Shown here: one piece after another, positions 47,860 through 59,480 of the stretch
How the letters are laid out: each line of letters begins with the position of its first letter
Numbering within the stretch: the first letter of the stretch is position 1
Source: Pseudoscleropodium purum
Taxonomy: Eukaryota; Streptophyta; Bryopsida; Hypnales; Brachytheciaceae
NCBI GenBank assembly: GCA_963969395.1
Contig: OZ017800.1
Span: forward strand, 14,912,479-14,976,478
Direction: 5' to 3'
Length of the DNA: 64,000 nucleotides
Made by a program: the position numbers and the translations under genes
The notes under the pieces: generated by a model
What the model was told of the DNA's origin: nothing
Databases searched by the model: none
Seen by the model: only the letters and a program-made list of their open reading frames with translations

Positions 47860-48141
47860 TAAGATGAAACAACTAAGAGGTAACAAGAGGCAATAAGAAA
47901 CTACATCTAGGAGGGAATAAGAAGCAAGAACTAAGTAGAAACTAAAAACTTAAGCTAAGAAGATCCAAGAAGCAAATACTAAGATAAAACAAAAAACAAT
48001 AACTAAGAAATAATAAAAAGCAAGAACTAAAAAAAAGCAAAAAGCAAAAATTAATAGAAACAAGAAATAAAAACTAAAAAAGAACTAAGAAGCAAGAAGT
48101 GAATAGAAGTGAGAAGCAAAAATAAGAAGAAAAAAACATGG
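47860..48141 (+). repeat. Purine-rich tract with iterated AAGCAAGAACTAA motif
   Basis: The plus strand is almost all A and G with scattered CT, built from short variants of AAGAAGCAAGAACTAAGA. The same motif resumes at 48765-48825 after the 0.58-kb repeat, which suggests that repeat inserted into a once continuous tract. Confidence 0.6.
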
Positions 48142-48726
48142 TAGATGTATGAATGAGTGTCTCAATAAACCAGTCACAAATATATTTTTAGAAAATGTTA
48201 GCATTACAAAGACTCTAGGTCACAAATGGTTGCATTTTTTAAGAAAAAAATTGCTCCAAATACTTAACAATTTGATTACAAAGATATATATGTAATTGGT
48301 TTAAGAACTTTTAATTTTTAATAGGAGTATGGAACTTATGTAGTGTAATATATGGACCCATCACAACTGAATAAAAAATTACATATAGACTTTTTTGAGA
48401 AGATAGATATATTTTAATGTTTTCTATTGACTTTGTTATGAGTGCTCTAAAGGTTTTACTTGAGTGAAATGCTTTCTATATTATAAAATTTTATTTTATT
48501 ATAAAATTTGGGACTTTTTAGATGTTAAAATGAAGGTTAAATTTTAAGGACATGTTTTTTTATAAATATTTATTATAAATCATTATTACTTTTTTTTTTC
48601 TATCATGTTTTATTTTAAAAGATTAAGATGGGCTGCCCTTCACTTTTAAATTTTTCCTATTTTATTTCCAAGGTAGTAGCCATCAAAGGAAATAGTCTTC
48701 ATTTTTAGTGACTTATAATGAGGCCA
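48142..48726 (+). repeat. Dispersed 0.58-kb repeat, copy 2
   Basis: Collinear with 16278-16855 in the same orientation, with scattered substitutions and small indels. It interrupts the purine-rich tract of the CACTA-like element. Confidence 0.65.
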
Positions 48727-48834
48727 TGGGTGCCGCTTTTAGGCCACTTATTCATAGAACTACCCAACAAAAATTAAAAAGAAGCAAGAAGCAAGAACTA
48801 ATAGGCAAAAAATAGAGGCTTTGATTTTGAAAAC

Positions 48835-48935
48835 CTCAATCAAGCGGCAACAAGGATTTAGAATCCTAAATCAAGTAACTACTAGGATTTTATAATCTAA
48901 ATCAAGTGGCAACAAGGGTTTTAAAGCCTTAGATC
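48835..48935 (+). repeat. Short degenerate tandem repeat
   Basis: About three units of roughly 40 bp, each with CAATCAAGCGGCAACAAGG or a variant (AAATCAAGTGGCAACAAGG), followed by a TTTTAGAAT-like segment. Non-coding. Confidence 0.5.
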
Positions 48936-49270
48936 AATGACTTGTCAACATTTTTTTTGAATTGGCTTCAATTTTTTGGGTTTCATCCATTTTCTTTAGA
49001 CTATTCCAAAAGGTGACTATTGTTGAAATGTGACTACGGAATATGATTGTGACAAAAATATGACTAACAAATATGACTCAATACATATTCCATGTCTTTT
49101 TCTATGAAGCACCTTGGCATTCATGTAGGGCATATATTGTATGCCCATTAGATACAAGGCCAAAATATGAATAACAATCATATTGTCCTCCAAAGTATTG
49201 TCTTCTAAAAATGTGACTACCAACAGTTGTCAATCATCTCCACTTATAAAATACTCCATTTGTTGTAGTC

Positions 49271-50751
49271 AAATGACGCATTTTTAAAATGAGTTTGTAG
49301 TGATAGCATAAAGAATGTTGACCTAGTCTAATTGGTTAATTATTTTGTGGATTGAATTAATTAGCCATGTTTTGTAAGCTTGGAGAATAATATGCATGCA
49401 AGCTTGCAATGATGCAATAGGACCAAATGCCATGAGGATGTAAAAGAATATCATTTGAAGCATGTAGGAAGAAATTACCACTAGTCCAAGCAACTAAAGT
49501 AAGGTTTTTGTAGAAATCATTTTATTTGAATATCTTTATATCAATATGAATGTAATCCCTATAAGGCTTTGTTCCACAATGTTATATTTTAGAATGTTGT
49601 GATTGTTTATAGACTACTATAATGGTAGAAGCCTTATATAGTCAATCTCAACATCTCTACATTTTAGGATTTGTTTCTTGGACCAATTTTGTGAATGAAG
49701 ATAACATACAGTAAACTTCCTTTATAAATTAATGTATTGAAAGATACGGACATCAAAGTTTAACCTTCCAAAGAAAGAGGCAATGTTAGATCACCTAAGA
49801 TCATTGGCCAGAGAAGAAATTTTACAATCCAAGAAGCAATTCTTCTCATTCTTGTCTTTGGTTGGCTCCTTGTCAAGCTCAAGAGCACATTGCCTTTTGT
49901 CGTATATTATACGAAGAAGATGCACATACTAGGCTTTTTTAAACATTATTGAGCAAGCAATGAGGATGGACTAACTTGGTAGGATGTGTTTATGGGAGGA
50001 CATTGATGATTTCCTCAAACAACGTCATTTGGAGAAGGATTAAATGATGACACCTTGAAGTTATTTGGATTGTGACTTATCTTTTTCTAAGGTCAAGAAG
50101 AAGCTCAAAGTAGAGATCAAGCTAGATCAATGAGGTAAGCTTATAAAGCTTGGTCAACAAACTAGATATTGCTTATTAAGAATATATTATTAAGGTTGGA
50201 ATTAATAGAATGCTGATTTAGAAGTGAGATTGGTTTGAGATTCTTGATTACCACGGAAAGTATTTTTTGTAGGAAGAACGTTGTGAATTGAACATGATTA
50301 GTCTCTACAATGTGCTTGGGGCAAGGTGTAAGCCCTATGAATGTCACTTGAGTTTTGGAATTTTCTTTTTTCACTTTTTGCTTATTTTTATGGATAATTA
50401 TGGTAAAAAGAGCTAGAAAAGTGGAATTAGAGAATGGTTGAAAGAAACCCAATACTTATAGGATTATATTCCAAAATTTCTTGAAATTCCATAAAAGTTG
50501 CATATTATTAATTTTAGAGTCTAATTAGGTGTTTAAGTGTTGATTTAAGGGGCTGGAAGTAGTTCTAGCTTAGGATCAAACATAGTATAAATGCTAAGGC
50601 TCTTGGTAAGATTTGGCTAGCCAAAAGTGAAAGTACCCACATTAGCTAAAATTGACAAGGCAAAATCCACAAATATTGTAAGTGGCAGTCATACTAAGAA
50701 GAAAGGTCTTTTTAACATGAAAACATGCTAGGAGCGTAATGGTGAAGCCGA
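49271..50751. other. Intergenic, nothing recognised
   Basis: AT-rich spacer. The frame at 50162-50452 (minus) shows no family signature. Confidence 0.4.
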
Positions 50752-50900
50752 ACCACCAAGATTCCCTTATACGAGAATGATTCTTCTCTGGAGGAATTAA
50801 ACTATTAAGATTTCTTTGTACGGGAATGATTCCTCCTTGGAGAAATTAAACTACCACAAATCCCCTATACGGAAATGATTCTTCTCTGAAGGAACTAAAT
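50752..50900 (+). repeat. Tandem repeat, three units of about 50 bp
   Basis: Three consecutive units share ACGAGAATGATTCTTCTCTG (or ACGGGAATGATTCCTCCTTG) followed by GAGGAATTAAACT. Divergence between units is moderate, so the duplication is not recent. Non-coding. Confidence 0.75.
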
Positions 50901-51254
50901 TTGAGGGAAATAGATTTTTTTCTCCTTTGAAAAGTACAAGATGAACTTGAAAATTTGCATAGAGGATTTGGGGACTTCTTAGAAGTTACTCAAAAAGTTT
51001 CATAAATTTTCAAATTGCAAAACATGACTCCATGGTAAGTCAACCAATATCACCAAAAGTGGGCAAATTCATAGAAATTCATTTGGCAATGGTAAAATCC
51101 CAATAAAAATTAGGATAGTGTATTTAAGTCTAAATAAGCGCCTAATCAAGTTTTGCAACATTCCGACAACCGCAACTACTTGAACCGGCGGTACTAATGA
51201 TTTTTAATGAAATTACAAAATATTATGTGCATCGACCATCAACTTACAATCATA

Positions 51255-51510
51255 CATTAGAAAAAGTTTGAGGGCTCCAAAAGCCTATGAATTATCAAGC
51301 TGGGTACATGACCAATGCAGCATCAGAATTGGACTGTTGACGTGGTTGAGACCCTACCATGTCATTATCCCCCCCCCCTTTTTGGCATTTAGAGATTTAC
51401 TTTTTTTTTTTTAATTTTTTTTTTATTGGGTCATTGTCCTCACTACATGGAACAGCTGCAGAGAAACAGGCCCAAAATGGGCTTCTAGTGCCCTCAAATT
51501 TCTTCTAATG
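51255..51510. repeat. MITE family M, copy d
   Basis: The left end CATTAGAAAAAGTTTGAGGG and the inverted right end CATTAGAAGAAATTTGAGGG are good partners. The internal GACGTGGTTGAGACCCTACC motif and T-rich centre match copies e and f. 256 bp; non-coding. Confidence 0.7.
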
Positions 51511-51839
51511 CAGAAGCCAAATTGGAACATTTTAGACTCTTTTCTTACATTCTTGGACCTTCTAAACAATCCTAGCTAGTTAGAATTAGCAAAAGACGCA
51601 AACTCCAAAACTTAGATTTTCCACCTTTTACACTACTATGGAAAACGTTGTCTTTTGTGAAGGGTTTTGATGTAAAAGTTGGGGGTTAGAGGCTCCTTGG
51701 ATAAATTTGGATCTTTTAAAGCCAATGGAGCAATCCGTTTTTTATTTGGAATTTTCCTTCAAAAGATAGAGAAGGATTAGCAGTAGGACAAAATTAAACA
51801 TAGTAATTGTTGATTTTAGTAATTTTTAGTTTAATTAAG

Positions 51840-52400
51840 AATTTTAGAATAAAAAGAGGTGAGTGGGAGGCCTTGGAAATGTATAAAAAGGCTCCCACCA
51901 ACTCCCTTTGCACCCCTTTTCTTCATTTGCTTGCTTGGCCATTCGAGGCCAAAACTCTCGTACATTCTTGTATCTTGTCAATATCATTGGCGTTGTTTGA
52001 TTTTTGGTCCTTTGGACCAAAACATTTGATTTTGAATTGCATTGGAGCACTTAGCTCCCTTTTTGTTCACGTTTTGAAGTCCATTCAAAAGATATTGGGG
52101 TCCTTTTGAAGAGTTTCGCTATCTTTTGTATTCTTGCAATTGACATACTAATCTTCTTATGTTTTCTTGCAATTTGCTCACTAACCCCTACTCAAATTCT
52201 CATGTGTGGGATTTTACAAAACTCTTGTTGAAAATCCCCATGTGAATTAAGTTGGAGTGCTAACCGTATTGTGGTTGTATGTTCACATTCTTAATCGAGT
52301 TCTTTTGGAGTGAGAATTCACACTTCATGTGTAGCAAATCCCCCTTGGAACCTTGACATTGAGATTTGTGGTTTGTGTGTTGGCTTGGTATCATTTAAAA
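51840..52400 (+). other. Possible LTR-like promoter and primer-binding region
   Basis: A clear TATA motif (GTATAAAAAGGCTCCC, 51882-51897) is followed by a C/T-rich leader. At 52387 the sequence TTGGTATCAT begins like the initiator-Met tRNA primer-binding site of plant retrotransposons (TGGTATCAG). No LTR ends, second LTR or pol domain were found downstream. The 100-codon frame at 51807-52109 is probably incidental. It could be an LTR fragment or a host promoter remnant. Confidence 0.3.
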
Positions 52401-52989
52401 ATATCTTAGGTTGGATCCAAGAATTTCAAAGTCCTACATGTTAAACAAACTCCTCCGGGCTTGTTTAAGAATTTGAGGTTAAAACCTCTAATACGGCGAA
52501 GCTATCACCCTACAACTAACTTTTTAAGTCTATGCACCACTAACCTCCTTGTGGTGGAAATTGGTGGGCAACCATCGTACAACAAAGCTTTTGTCTACTC
52601 TTAAAATTTCCATATATGCTTTGCTTTAAAACTTTGGGTTAAGTTCAAAATGGTGAAGTTTCATACTTAAATTCCGTGTTTGGATTGTGATAAAGGGTCC
52701 CCAAAAGGAGACCCAAGGTCTTGGATTAAATCCCCAAAATAGGGATTAAAGAGCCAAGTTTTGGCAACAACCGCCAAGGTGGTTTTGTTTAAAAAGAAAA
52801 AAATTTAGACCAATAGGGCTAGCCGGAACCGGCCAGAGTGACCCAGCTAGCAAGCAACAGATCACGATAGTTAGGCCTGTCCAATAAGTACAACCTAGCC
52901 GGTTGCTTGATTCACATACCATTTAAAATTCAACCTTTGGATGATGCCGCAAAGGCCCCAAAATTTGAGTTTTGTTTGATTTTCTCATG

Positions 52990-53400
52990 GCCAGAGCCAA
53001 CCAAATTCTAAGTCAAGCCAAAGAGGTAGACTCCTCAAAATTCAAATTTTCTTTAAGGACCAAATTTATCTTACCACCCATAGTAAGCCAAGTAGATTAT
53101 TTCCAAAATTTCCAATTTCTCTAAATTCAAAACCAAGTCAAGGTGAATTGAGATAGTAGAACCCCCCAAAATTTCAGATTTCCTTGAGTTAGAGTCCCTC
53201 AAGTAACCCAAAGCGACCCCAGAGGTAGATTCCTTAAAAATTTCAGATTTTCTTTAAATACAGAGTCATTCCAACAAGCTAGAGCTAAGCTAGAGGTAAG
53301 ACTATCAAAATTTCAGATTTCCTTTACATATAGAGTTGTTCCAATAAGCCAAAGTTGATCCAGAGAGGTAGAACTATCAAAATTTCATATTTCTCAAGCT
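52990..53400 (+). repeat. Degenerate minisatellite, units of about 75-85 bp
   Basis: Around five units each contain CAAAATTTCAGATTTCCTT (or a close variant), then an AGAGT-TTCCAA segment, AAGCCAAAGC and GAGGTAGA. The later units (53150-53400) are the most regular. Non-coding and strongly diverged. Confidence 0.65.
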
Positions 53401-55209
53401 TGACTATTGCAATTCCATAGGGAAAAATCAATTTGAATTGACTAAGCTCAAGGCACTCTAGAAGGCCAAAGCTAATCTAGAAAACTTGCTTTCAAGCCAA
53501 CAAGCCAGAGCATCATCAAAGCACAATTATCAAAGTAGAGTGCAAGCCCTTGACAAGCTTAAGCATTGACAAAACCTCAATTGGAGAAGGAGCCACAACT
53601 TTGTGCCCCAAATGCACAAAAGCAAGTTGAAGTGAAGAAGCAAGAACTTGAATAGGGAAGCTTGGGTTGTAGAAGATCCACTACTTAGAGAATATTTTGA
53701 ATCCATTAATCAAGGTTTGACTTAGATTAGGACAAAAGGATACCAACATAACCGAGAATAGTTGATTTGCAAACATTCCATAAGTTAGTTATAAGTTAGT
53801 AAATGCTAAAGCCTTTTGTCTTCACATTTTTTTGTTTAATTCCAAACCAAATTGGAAGCATTTGGATATAGGAAAGCCGATTAGATTTGATAGATTTTAT
53901 TCTTAAGAATTATCTAAGAAGAAAAAGTAAAGAAAAGAAAAGAAACATAAAAAAGGCAAGGAAATACAGAGAACGTATAGGGAAGCAAGATATTGCCACA
54001 AGTGCGGCATTACAAGCTTACAAACCATCAAACTACCAGGAATAGAGGTTGGACATCGTGAAGACGTAATGGAAGTCCATGAAAATGTGGAAGAGGTCGT
54101 CGTAGAGGTATGTTTGTGAAACTCCCCCTTACATTTATCATTCAATAACTTCATTAAATTAGATTTATAAATTAATCAACAAAAATTACTAGAGAAGAAT
54201 TTTTGTAGAAAATAAATAACAAAATTAAATTAGGTCAAAGCATCGAACATAAGATAAAAAAGAAAAGTGATCTTTGGCAATTCCAAAGGTATACAAAAAT
54301 TTACAATAGAATCTTGGTAAACCGATAACGGTCAAGGTTACTTTAGAAAGAAATTTCATCAACAAATCAAAAGTAAAATTTTTTTACTTTCAATGATAAA
54401 AGTTAAAAATCTTTAAGTAAGAATTAACTTACCCTAGAAATAATAACTTAATTTAAAATCTTAAGAGAACACTTTTGAAATTCTAATGTCATTTTTACCT
54501 TAAGAAATAGATTAGAAAACCAAACACTTAAAGCATAACAAAGTTTAAAATAAGATTAAGAAAAGGTTGGATGGAGTCAACCAAGATTGACCAAAACCAT
54601 TAAAAATCTAAACTTAAAAAGAAGATTAAAAAATAAAAAATAACCCAAAAATTAGCATTTGATTTCAATAGCTAGAACTTTTGCAATCGATGGATGAAAT
54701 TTTAGATGTTAGCTCAGGACCAAACTTCATCCATCAATATCCACTAGGGATTTAATTCAATTTTAGATTTCTTCATCATTTTAGAAAGGACAAAATAAAC
54801 CCTACAACTTAGATTACTTGATTTTTCATTTGACTAACTCACTCAACCTTGCATATTGGTTGTAATTGCCAAATCTTCGTTTAAGATACTAAATTGAATC
54901 AATTTGAGTAGTCGCTTGCCAATTAGAAGATTCGAGATAGGATTTAGTTAAAAAACTTCATTGCTTGGAAGGCAGCTCGTTTACTACAAACCAAATCACC
55001 TATAGACAATAAAACCACAGAACCTAGTTGTGCTTGTTTGGTCTCTTGAGTGGAGATTGAAACACTTACACAAGGTGATTGTCTACTAAAGTTAGCAATG
55101 ATTATTTTGGAAGTGTCCAATTTTTAAAAGTCTCTCACCACAAAATAGTGGTTTGAAAATTTGACTAGGCTTGTTGTAGTTGCTCATGTGTAGAAGTAAT
55201 TATTGTTGT
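53401..55209. other. Intergenic, A-rich
   Basis: The plus strand is A-rich from about 53900 to 54660. Short frames, for example 53903-54154 (minus), show no recognisable product. Confidence 0.4.
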
Positions 55210-55392
55210 TGTGGGACTTTCGAGGATGATCAATGCAAGATTTGTAGTTGGAATTATGCTTGGTTTAGGACTCATGCTTAGTCTTGGACTATTGGGTGGA
55301 CTACAACTTTTAGGTTCAAGGATGAGCCTTATGTGGACAATCACATTCCTAAGAAGGTTGTTGAAGAGGTTGTGTAGTGTGCAATGGTCTTG
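55210..55392 (+). pseudogene. Coding-like fragment, product unknown
   Basis: One plus-strand frame reads CGTFEDDQCKICSWNYAWFR, then THA, a TAG, and SWTIGWTTTFRFKDEPYVDN with HIPKKVVEEVV before the next TAG. The balance of Trp, Cys and charged residues is protein-like, and CKIC suggests a small metal-binding site. The 93-codon frame listed over it in another phase (55211-55492) looks like a shadow. No start, exon borders or family were recognised. Confidence 0.28.
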
Positions 55393-55651
55393 TAATGAAA
55401 ACCTATGTGATCAAGAAGTAAGGACAATTCAAATTAGGAGCTTTAGAAGAGGTTCAATCTACTACTTGCCAGGTGCAATTTTAATGTTGTAAATATGCAA
55501 GTTTAGTAGCTATAGGAATGCATTGGATGGCAATCTAGAGCTCAAAATTGCCAAGTGAGTACATGCAAACATAGGTGTTTAGTGACCTTTGAAGTCCAGA
55601 AGTGTTTGGAATTGATTCACAAAAGTGTAAAGGCAATTTATCTATACAACA

Positions 55652-55899
55652 AGGGTTGCTATTATGTAAGCATATGAGTGTAAGCCCATGAGCCTAGAAT
55701 ACTATACACCTATGTTATAGGTGTACAGACTATAGAAATCATCTATGATTATAAGGTATATATGTTACAAATATCCATATTATAGGTGTTTATGATATAT
55801 AGACCTTCTATAGTGTGTAATATCTATATTATAGGTACCTATATTGAAGACTCAATCCTCACATGCTCGATTTCTTAGGCTCACATAGTAGCACCGTTG
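55652..55899. mobile_element. Mutator-like MITE
   Basis: An 11-bp target duplication TCTATACAACA flanks the element exactly (55641-55651 and 55900-55910). The ends GGGTTGCTATTATGTAAGC and, inverted, CGGTGCTACTATGTGAGCC are imperfect terminal inverted repeats. The middle is made of short inverted AT motifs around TATTATAGGTG. The 248-bp element codes for nothing. Target duplications of 8-11 bp point to the Mutator superfamily. A diverged relative lies at 2265-2505. Confidence 0.8.
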
Positions 55900-55910
55900 T
55901 CTATACAACA

Positions 55911-57639
55911 TGAGATTCCTAAGTGGTGGCTACAAGATAGATGTTGTTGTCACACTTTGTTTTGCAATTAAATTAAAGATTTATTTGGGCAATCTATATT
56001 ATTATTCACCAATTGATCACCATTGTGAATCTAACTTGCACTTTGTGCTCACTAAAAATGATGATACAATGCCATGAGGTCTAAGTCTTGTTTAGCATAC
56101 CGGTCTTATTTAAAAAAGCACAAAATTCAAAGAAATATGATTATTGTACAATTGTTATACAAACCTAGTTTTGATGTGGATGAAAATAGAATAGGATCAA
56201 GTTTCATCTTCACACTAATAAGATGTAACTTGCAATTGAATGTATTTTTGAGTCTTAACTAAAAACCTATTCAATTTACATATGTTGTTGTGATGTAGGC
56301 CATCTACTAGTTGAAAGTAGAAATCTATTTTGTATTGTGTATGTGTATGTGTGTAGTATTAGTGATCTCATGATAGTTGTTGGTTGCTAATTAGATTGGT
56401 TAGTAGTTTAAGTTAGGGTTAAAGGGTGTTCAAGTTAGCTATTGGCTAGCCATGAAGGATTAGGATTGTAGGATGGATACTTTGAGGTGAAGACTAGTTC
56501 TTTTCTTCTTTCTTGGTGGATAAGCATGCTTTGAGGGTTTGAAGGGTATAGATTGCACTTTGGTGCAAATTCTTTTGAATTATTATTGATTTGTAAAAAA
56601 GGCAAATTTGAGGTCAAGGAATTTCACAATTGTGAATAGTTTAAGTGTTGGATCAAGACAAGGTTTTGGATCTAAGTTTTTGATAAGATAATCTATTGTG
56701 ACTCAAAGTTTCAAATGTAGATCCTTTATGAAATTGAAGATATGGGGTGTCATAGTGGAGGGATCTAGAATACAAAGCAACCAAGAAAAGGTTCTTTTTT
56801 TAGCTTAGATCTTCTTAAGTATTAAATATTTGGTTACTAAATTTGGATAGTATTTTTCTATGCTTATCTTCTATATTGTATCAAAAAAATTCCTCCAATG
56901 GTCTTTGGATCTATGACTTATAGTCACAAATGCAACTAAGGTTTGAGGTAGTGATTGTAGTAGAAGGTCAAAAGTGGTAAAACATTCATTATAATTGGAC
57001 AATATCTTAGAATTTTAGATGGAATTGAAGTTTGATATGTGGGCTTTTGATAAATTAAATAATATCTTAGAAATTTTCATACAATTTAAAGTAATTTTCC
57101 ATAAGCAATGTTAAATCAAAGTTGATTGCATTAATTATTAAACTACGTGGAGAATTATAGTTTGGAAATTATAGGCTTGAGATTTGGATAAAAGGGATTT
57201 GGAAATAGGATTAGGATTATTTAGAAATTAAAGGTAAAAAATATTAATAATCAAGAAATTTACACAACAAAAGCCTAGTACTATTTTGGACCCAATTCAC
57301 AAATTTTTTGATATCACTAAGTAAGTAAGTCTTTGTAGTTGTCAATTTTTCAATTTTTTGGTCCATTTGGCTTTGTAAATGTGAATAGGGTCTAATTGTT
57401 AGTTTATTTTCCACTAGGAAGGCCAAGATACAAGATAAATTATAATTGTAAATGAAATGGCACTTGGTAAGATTTGAATAGGGCTAATAGATTAAATTGA
57501 AGCAAGGTTAAAATGACTAATTGTCTTTTTTCTCTCTCTTGTATTCTATAGAGCAGCAACATCTAGTTGTCTAAAACTCTCTTAGGCTATAATATGTACT
57601 AATATTATTAAACATATAAATTGTTAAAACAAATTGTGT
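55911..57639. other. Intergenic, nothing recognised
   Basis: AT-rich spacer with a short GTATGTGTATGTGTGTAG patch near 56338. No coding frame or repeat structure recognised. Confidence 0.4.
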
Positions 57640-59480
57640 ACTAGTTTGTGTTGTTATGTGCAATTGTGTCTAGTTGTGTATGATCTATATGATCAAATTG
57701 TTGTGGTGGTTAAACTAATTGAACAAGTCTCAATTAAAAGTTGTGTAATTCAAGTGTGAATTGTTTGAGAGTGTATTATTATCAAATTGCCGAGTGAATC
57801 TGGCTGGTGTGAGAACAAAGTTTTTTTTGGCAAAATGTTGATTGTATGAGTGAGATCAAATTCATTGTTCAAATCGTCTATTGTAGAGTGGAGATCGACA
57901 AGAATTCAAATCGAATAGTCACACTGAGTCAACACCATAAGTTGAATCGTTTGGTAAGAACAGGACACTCCTTTGCTAAAATTTGTAAGTTATTTATAGA
58001 CTGGCATGTTGTGTGAAACTAAATTTGAAGTCTATTAAATTGTGTAAGTCCAATGGATAATGTATGAGATTAAATCAAATTGTTTGTATACATTCTAGCT
58101 TAAACTTTGAAGAAGACTAATGGCCAAGTGTAGTACATTCTCAAATTGCTATGTACATTTTTAAATGTAGGTTAGACTATTTGCATCAAATTAGTGATGC
58201 ATAAGGGAAGAGCATGACAAATTAACTTATCCTTATTGATTTTTGCATGTCAATTTTGATTGAGTTAAAAAGCAATTAATTTATCTAATTGTTGGGAGAT
58301 ACTTGTGTAAAAGATTGATATATTTGTTCAACTATGACCAATGAGATGTATTATTGAAAAGTCAAGTCGATTGTCATATTGAATCGTTTGTGAAATTGAA
58401 AAAGTGTTTGAATGTCTAAAGGGCATGGGTGTCTAAACATCATACTAATAAGTTCATGAATGAACTCTTTGCAAATGTTGGAAATCCATCTTTGGAATTA
58501 TTAAATTGCCAAGCTGTTGCAAATTCCTCATTTAAATGATGTTCATGATTGTTGTTGTTATGTTAATATGCAACCTGCATTTGCTAATTGTGTATGAGTT
58601 GAATTGCATATTGATGGAAGTTGATCAAATTGGTTTGCAAATTGGTCATGCAATTGAGTCTTGTTGAAATCATTCTATCAACTCGTCTTTCACCAGTTGA
58701 TCAATTGTTATTCAGTCTTTTCTCCAGTTTATAGGACTAATTGATGGTGTGAGTGCAACAATTTGATGTAAATGAGTCTCGTGCAATTAAGTCTAATTGT
58801 GTATGCAAGCATTCACCTATGTTAAAGTAAATTGTTTCATTCAATTGTATAATGTAGTGAGAGTTCCATTGTTGAATTGTTTAAGCTATAAGATAAGTAA
58901 AGTTAGGAATTTGCAAAATCAAAGAGTTTATATGGTCAAATTAGCTAATCCATGAACAAAATTTGTATCAACTGTGTAATTGAACTTGCAAGTGTTCTCT
59001 TTGAGTTGTCAAGTTCTTTGGATGATCAAGTCGATTAGTGAATAACAATCTATTGTAATAACATTCGAAATTATGAACTTGTTCATTTAGTGAGTCATGT
59101 TATTGGATTGGAAGTCCATTTAGTGAGGCATTCACAAAGGAGCAGGTAAATTAGATTTATAGCATTTGAACAATTCCAGTTGAATTATACCTTGTTGGTT
59201 GAAACAAACTAGTCGTAAATATTCCGTAAAAAAACAAATAGAGAGTATATAGCTTTGTTGATTTACATTGAACTCCCCAAGTTAAGACCAGTCGACAGAG
59301 TCACAATAAGTAGACGAGGAAACAAACAAGTCGCATGGTTGTAGAGTCGTCTTAGTGTTGATCGATTGGTTATAGGGCATTCATTTGACAAATTGACCCC
59401 AACTTCCACCATTCAAAAGCTAAGACAAATTGACTTGGATAAACGAAAGCTAAAAAGAGAGAGAAGGATAAATTCCAATT
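57640..59480 (+). repeat. Word-biased region rich in AATTG and TCGATTG motifs
   Basis: The plus strand is T/G-rich and repeats words such as CAAATTG, GAATCGTTTG and CAAGTCGATTG (for example near 57948, 58364, 58384 and 59026) at irregular spacing. It looks like an old internally repetitive element; no ends, tandem period or coding frame were resolved. Confidence 0.3.

Larger units (their letters stand above)
47084..49270. mobile_element. Non-autonomous CACTA-like transposon with subterminal repeats
   Basis: The left end CATTACAACAAAATGGGTGT and the inverted right end GACTACAACAAATGGAGTAT each differ from a plant CACTA terminus by one base in the first five. Behind both ends lie clusters of the motif AATATGACTA in both orientations: left near 47110, 47155, 47360, 47385, 47500 and 47580; right near 49013, 49030, 49060, 49070 and 49210. 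Such subterminal arrays are typical of the superfamily. The 3-bp flanks (ATT and AAA) do not match, so the ends are slightly uncertain. No transposase; the interior holds a purine-rich tract and a copy of the 0.58-kb repeat. Confidence 0.65.

Noticed and set aside
51807..52109. 100-codon frame as a gene
   Set aside because: It spans a TATA box and a C/T-rich leader-like region and has an antisense competitor; no domain.
52990..53400. CRISPR-like repeat array
   Set aside because: Units are long, degenerate and contiguous without unique spacers, in a eukaryotic context: a minisatellite.
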